Assembly: GCA_964530165.1 (NCBI GenBank)
Contig: CAZGYE010000224.1
Span: 1 to 9,824, forward strand
Direction of reading: 5' to 3'
From: CAZGYE01 sp964530165
GTDB lineage: Bacteria; Planctomycetota; Planctomycetia; Planctomycetales; Planctomycetaceae
DNA length: 9,824 bases
Shown in pieces: positions 7,376-9,824 of this stretch. A program made the position numbers and the translations under genes. The notes under the pieces are model-generated. The model was not told where the DNA came from. It saw nothing but the letters and a program-made list of their open reading frames with translations, and ran no database searches. Within the stretch, counting starts at the first letter, position 1. Each line of letters opens with the position of its first letter.

Positions 7376-7402
7376 AACTGTATTAACAGTAATAATACAG
7401 TT
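7376..7402. promoter_or_regulatory. Probable GntR operator (10-7-10 perfect palindrome)
   Basis: AACTGTATTA (7376-7385) and TAATACAGTT (7393-7402) are exact inverted copies with a 7-nt spacer. The site is AT-rich in a GC-rich region, begins 12 nt upstream of the repressor start codon and covers the proposed -10 box. Size and symmetry fit a dimeric winged-helix repressor. Binding by this protein is inferred from position, not shown. Confidence 0.75.
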
Positions 7403-7419
7403 CGCTCGGCACCCGTCAA
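7392..7419 (-). promoter_or_regulatory. Sigma-70-like promoter of the gntR-ABC operon
   Basis: Read on the minus strand: TTGACG (complement of 7414-7419) as -35, a 16-nt spacer, then TATTAT (complement of 7392-7397) as -10. Transcription would start near 7385 and leave a leader of about 20 nt containing GAGGT. The -10 box lies within the operator palindrome, so a bound repressor would block RNA polymerase. This is the only clear promoter I found in the window. Confidence 0.7.
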
Positions 7420-7454
7420 CCGCCAAAGTGAGAAAAATGCGAGATTCAATGAAC

Positions 7455-7567
7455 TCAAGACGGGGATCGCACGCGAAAGCAGGTCTCAATCTGCTCGACG
7501 AGAATTTCAATCGCCTTCATGGTGCGGTTGCCCTTTTCATCGAGATACGAGCTGTCTAAAGTAGCAG
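7455..7567 (-). pseudogene. Possible 3' scrap of a lost gene
   Basis: On the minus strand a frame without start reads TLDSSYLDEKGNRTMKAI followed by EILVEQIETCFRVRSPS and a TGA at 7455-7457. The composition looks like normal soluble protein, unlike the Arg/Pro/Ser-rich readings of the other frames. It is cut at its upstream side where the nested repeat begins (7571). No family is recognised. It may be the end of a gene broken by the repeat, or chance. Confidence 0.25.
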
Positions 7568-7601
7568 GGCAAAAGGCGAAAGTAAAAAGGAAAGAATTGT
7601 C

Positions 7602-7733
7602 GGCAGTGGGTCAGTTTCGATTAAAGGGTGGCTGTGGTGGAGCGAATGCGACCCCACAGACCGTCGATTCTGGGGGCTCGCCTACGGCTCGACCTCAGCC
7701 ACCCATTATGTTAAGCCAAACTGACCCACTGCC
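7602..7733. repeat. Middle layer: perfect 16-bp terminal inverted repeat
   Basis: GGCAGTGGGTCAGTTT (7602-7617) is an exact inverted copy of 7718-7733. Just outside, AATTGTC on the left and AATT on the right extend the match with a small gap. The 132-bp unit has the look of a small non-autonomous mobile element that has itself received another one. Confidence 0.8.
7626..7704. repeat. Innermost layer: GGGTGGCTG element
   Basis: GGGTGGCTG (7626-7634) and CAGCCACCC (7696-7704) are perfect inverted ends of a 79-bp core. The core has a GTGG...CCAC pairing near its left side (7634-7656) and a doubled GGCTCG motif (7675-7690). I recall similar CAGCCACCC-bounded sequences as dispersed repeats in planctomycetes. 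No open frame in it looks like a gene. Confidence 0.7.
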
Positions 7734-7801
7734 GAATTGTCCTGTTTGTCGCTCTTGTCTTTTTACTTTTGCCTTTTTCCTTGTCGCGATAGGTAGAGAG
7801 A

Positions 7802-9824
7802 ATGATTGTCAGTTGGGATTGGCTGAGTCAGTACGTGCAGCTTGATATGCCCAGGGATGAGCTGACCCATCGCTTGACGATGAGCGGCTTGAATCTGGAA
7901 GGAATTTGCGAGGTCGACGGCGACGTCGGCATCGATCTGGAGGTCACCAGCAACCGGCCCGATTGCCTGGGGCACATTGGCGTGGCTCGCGAAGTGAGCG
8001 TGTTGTTCGATCGTGAGTTGACGATTCCGGATGTCGGGCCGAAATGTGTCGTCGCAAAGACGGCCCAAGTCACGTCGGTCGCCAACGACTGCGCAGACCT
8101 CTGCCCGCAATACTACGCGCGGGTAATTCGCGGCATCAAAGTTGGACCCAGTCCCGGCTGGCTGGCCGCGCGGCTGAAGACGCTCGGCATTGCCACGATC
8201 AATAACGTGGTGGACATCACCAATTACGTGCTGATGGAATGCGGGCAGCCGTTGCACGCGTTCGACTTCGACAAGCTGGCCGAAACAAGGATTGTCGTTC
8301 GCCGGGCCTGCGCGGGCGAAACGATGATCGCCATCAACGGGCGCGAGTACCAGCTCGATCCACAGATGTGCGTCATCGCCGACGCCCGGCGGCCCGTGGC
8401 CATCGGCGGTGTGATGGGCGGATTGGAAACCGAAATTGGAGACCGAACCACGAATGTGCTCGTCGAGGTGGCCGAGTTTGCGCCGCTGTCGATCCGCACC
8501 ACGGCCCGCAAACTGGGCCTGCACAGCGATTCGTCGTTTCGCTTCGAGCGCGGAGTCGACCCACAGGGGCTGGACTGGGCGAGTCGTCGCTGCTGCCAGC
8601 TCATTCTGGAGCTGGCCGGCGGCGAGTTGCTCGACGAGCCGGTTTTCGCCGGAACGCGTCCCGCTGAAGACCGCGAGCCGATCACGCTGCGGTTCGATCA
8701 GATCCCGCGCATTCTGGGCATCCACATCTCTCCCGAAGAGGCGACGCACATCCTGAAGGCGTTGGGGCTGAAGGAGCAAGGCAGTGGGGAATGCGGAGTG
8801 CGGAATGCGGAATGCGGAATGCACAAAGCTCAACTCCGAATTCCGAATTCCGAATTCCGAATTGCGTCGTTCGTGCCGCCCTCCTGGCGCCGCGATCTTT
8901 CGCGCGAGGTAGACCTGATTGAAGAAGTCGCCCGCATCCACGGCTACGACAACATCCCGGAAGATGTGCCGCTTCCGGTCGTCTCGACCGCCAAGTCGCT
9001 GCGAGATCGAGTCACTGAGAACGTGCGCCAGACGCTCACGGCAGCCGGCTTCTTCGAAGCGGTGACGCTCTCATTCGTCAGCGACGAACGGTGTGAACTG
9101 TTTACGCCCCGCGGCAATTTGCCGAAGCTGCGGGTCGAACATTCGTCTCGCAGCCAAGAGAACATACTGCGGCAAAGCCTAGTTCCCAGCCTGCTCGTCT
9201 CTCGCCGGGAGAACGAACGCCACGGAACATCCGGCGCACAACTCTTCGAGATTTCGAGCGTCTATCTGTCCACTGATGCCGAGAATGTGGGGCAGGCTTT
9301 CCAGCCTGCCGAGCGGCAGGGGCAGGCTGGAAAGCCTGCCCCACGAGAGACGGACGCACAGGCCGAACCGACGATGATTGGCCTGGTCAGCAGTCGCCCG
9401 TTCGCCGAAATGAAAGGGGTCGTCGAGACATTGGCCCGGGCGGTGAATCACACGGCCGCGCTGACCGTTCGTCCCACCGACGTGCCGCAGTTCGTCGAGG
9501 GACGCGGGGCCGAGGTGCTGCTGGGTGTGGGGCTGGCTTTCCAGCCTGCCACTTCGGGAAAGCAGGCTAGAAAGCCTGCTCCACAGTTGTGGGGCTGGCT
9601 GGGTGAAATCGACCGGGCGGTTTCCGACAAGCTCGACCTGAAAGAAGCCGTGACCGTCGCCGAGCTGGACCTGCACGTGCTCGAAGCGGCTGCCGAGTTG
9701 ACCCCCACGTATTCACTGCTGCCGCAATTTCCCCCGGTCGCCCGCGACCTGAACTTCGTGCTGGACGAAACCCTCACGTGGCAGCGACTGGAGGAAGTCG
9801 TCCGCGAAGCGGCCGGGCCGCTCT
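7802..9824 (+). CDS. pheT: Phenylalanine--tRNA ligase beta subunit (3' end outside window)
   Basis: Beta chain of the (alpha-beta)2 phenylalanyl-tRNA synthetase, which charges tRNA-Phe in the cytoplasm; the beta chain also houses editing. 674 codons are open from ATG 7802 to the window end. Domains: N-terminal B1-like part (1-90) with VTSNRPDCLGHIGVARE; B3/B4 editing domain (about 94-270) with NNVVDITNYVL, GQPLHAFD, GGVMGG and HSDSSFRFERGVDP; B5 (about 293-385) with PPSWRRDLSREVDLIEEVAR and GYDNIP; synthetase-like core (about 395-625); and the start of the FDX-ACB anticodon-binding domain from about 636 (LLPQFPPVARDL). The OB-fold tRNA-binding domain found after about residue 40 in E. coli PheT is absent. 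Three repeat-derived stretches are translated in frame (residues about 329-354, 496-514, 576-594); without them the length would suit a short PheT. AGGT lies upstream of the start. pheS is not directly upstream. Confidence 0.95.
   Translation, partial: MIVSWDWLSQYVQLDMPRDELTHRLTMSGLNLEGICEVDGDVGIDLEVTSNRPDCLGHIGVAREVSVLFDRELTIPDVGPKCVVAKTAQVTSVANDCADLCPQYYARVIRGIKVGPSPGWLAARLKTLGIATINNVVDITNYVLMECGQPLHAFDFDKLAETRIVVRRACAGETMIAINGREYQLDPQMCVIADARRPVAIGGVMGGLETEIGDRTTNVLVEVAEFAPLSIRTTARKLGLHSDSSFRFERGVDPQGLDWASRRCCQLILELAGGELLDEPVFAGTRPAEDREPITLRFDQIPRILGIHISPEEATHILKALGLKEQGSGECGVRNAECGMHKAQLRIPNSEFRIASFVPPSWRRDLSREVDLIEEVARIHGYDNIPEDVPLPVVSTAKSLRDRVTENVRQTLTAAGFFEAVTLSFVSDERCELFTPRGNLPKLRVEHSSRSQENILRQSLVPSLLVSRRENERHGTSGAQLFEISSVYLSTDAENVGQAFQPAERQGQAGKPAPRETDAQAEPTMIGLVSSRPFAEMKGVVETLARAVNHTAALTVRPTDVPQFVEGRGAEVLLGVGLAFQPATSGKQARKPAPQLWGWLGEIDRAVSDKLDLKEAVTVAELDLHVLEAAAELTPTYSLLPQFPPVARDLNFVLDETLTWQRLEEVVREAAGPL
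8787..8863. repeat. Heptamer-tandem inverted repeat inside pheT (B5 region)
   Basis: The left half is a run of about four ATGCGGA-type heptamers (8787-8820, one variant unit). The right half is about four TCCGAAT heptamers (8835-8863). The halves are about 15 nt apart (GCACAAAGCTCAACT). A left unit pairs with a right unit at 6 of 7 positions, so together they can form a long stem with one mismatch per heptamer. In pheT it is read as residues about 329-354. The opposite strand gives the IPHSAF / NSEF type signature common in planctomycete repeat readings. Confidence 0.85.
9287..9344. repeat. Perfect 24-bp inverted repeat inside pheT (copy 1)
   Basis: Arms 9287-9310 and 9321-9344 are exact inverted copies with a 10-nt spacer. 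Each arm begins or ends with GTGGGG / CCCCAC and holds its own perfect hairpin: GGCAGGCT and AGCCTGCC around TTCC (left) or GGAA (right). The pheT frame reads VGQAFQPAERQGQAGKPAP (residues 496-514), between LFEISSVYLSTDAEN and the next conserved strand TMIGLVSS. Confidence 0.9.
9527..9584. repeat. Diverged copy 2 of the same inverted repeat inside pheT
   Basis: It has the same 24-10-24 layout as copy 1: arms 9527-9550 and 9561-9584, now with four mismatches between arms. Its reading VGLAFQPATSGKQARKPAP (residues 576-594) parallels copy 1 in the same frame. The right-arm hairpin is still perfect (AGCAGGCT-AGAA-AGCCTGCT). The left arm has one mismatch in its stem (GGCTGGCT against AGCCTGCC). 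The 13-mer TGTGGGGCTGGCT occurs at 9526-9538 and again just outside at 9588-9600. Confidence 0.88.

Larger units (their letters stand above)
7571..7777. repeat. Outermost layer of a three-layer nested inverted repeat
   Basis: AAAAGGCGAAAGTAAAAAG (7571-7589) and its inverted copy at 7759-7777 match at 18 of 19 positions. They enclose two further inverted repeats (7602-7733 and 7626-7704). The layer ends only 24 nt before the pheT start codon, so the pheT promoter must lie within or to the left of this element. I found no strong -35/-10 pair for pheT here. Confidence 0.75.

Noticed and set aside
7364..7510. N-terminal extension of the GntR regulator
   Set aside because: It would run across the promoter and operator and adds residues unlike the family; the ATG at 7363 starts exactly where YtrA-type proteins do.
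7763..8941. 392-codon minus-strand frame opposite pheT
   Set aside because: It mirrors pheT, and its only recognisable stretch is the reverse reading of the heptamer repeat.
8787..9584. CRISPR array or pheT pseudogene
   Set aside because: The repeats are palindromic pairs without regular spacers, and the pheT frame stays open with all conserved blocks in order.

Overview
The window looks like chromosomal DNA of a Planctomycetota bacterium, probably of the Pirellulales type. The reasons are a remnant of the HEAT-repeat / putative heme-binding (TIGR02603-like) protein family that is expanded in that phylum, a GntR-ABC operon of the type common there, a short PheT without the N-terminal tRNA-binding domain, and several short palindromic repeats whose translated signatures (AFQPA...GKPAP, GEAPAEP, IPHSAF) I recognise from planctomycete proteins. 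This assignment rests on recall, not on a search.

Layout. 1-1435 (+): a TolC-family outer-membrane efflux protein, 5' incomplete, with a hairpin repeat at its 5' edge that is read in frame. 1440-1557: a palindromic element filling the convergent gap. 1592-2326 (-): the C-terminal remnant of a HEAT/heme-binding protein that has lost its CxxCH. 2509-3612 (-): an intact enolase-superfamily (mandelate racemase subgroup) enzyme. 3613-4010: a gene-free stretch holding nested inverted repeats. 7363-4011 (-): a four-gene operon of a YtrA-like GntR repressor, ABC ATPase, ABC-2-type permease and a 448-aa membrane protein with a large soluble domain, preceded by a clear promoter overlapped by a perfect 10-7-10 operator palindrome. 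7404-7801: a divergent spacer with a possible gene scrap and three concentric inverted repeats. 7802-9824 (+): pheT, 3' incomplete, open throughout and carrying three intergenic-type repeats in frame.

How the parts work together. The GntR operon is a self-contained regulated export or envelope-response unit: the repressor probably senses a signal and controls its own promoter, while ATPase, permease and the last membrane protein probably form one complex. The enolase-superfamily enzyme probably acts on sugar acids. PheT is the beta chain of phenylalanyl-tRNA synthetase. pheS is not next to its 5' end.

The most notable signal is the repeats. Several unrelated elements share one design: a short perfect hairpin followed by its inverted copy, with paired base changes that keep each hairpin intact. 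This resembles REPIN/BIME elements moved by RAYT transposases. At least four stretches of this kind are read in frame, three of them in the essential gene pheT, in what appear to be indel-tolerant loops.
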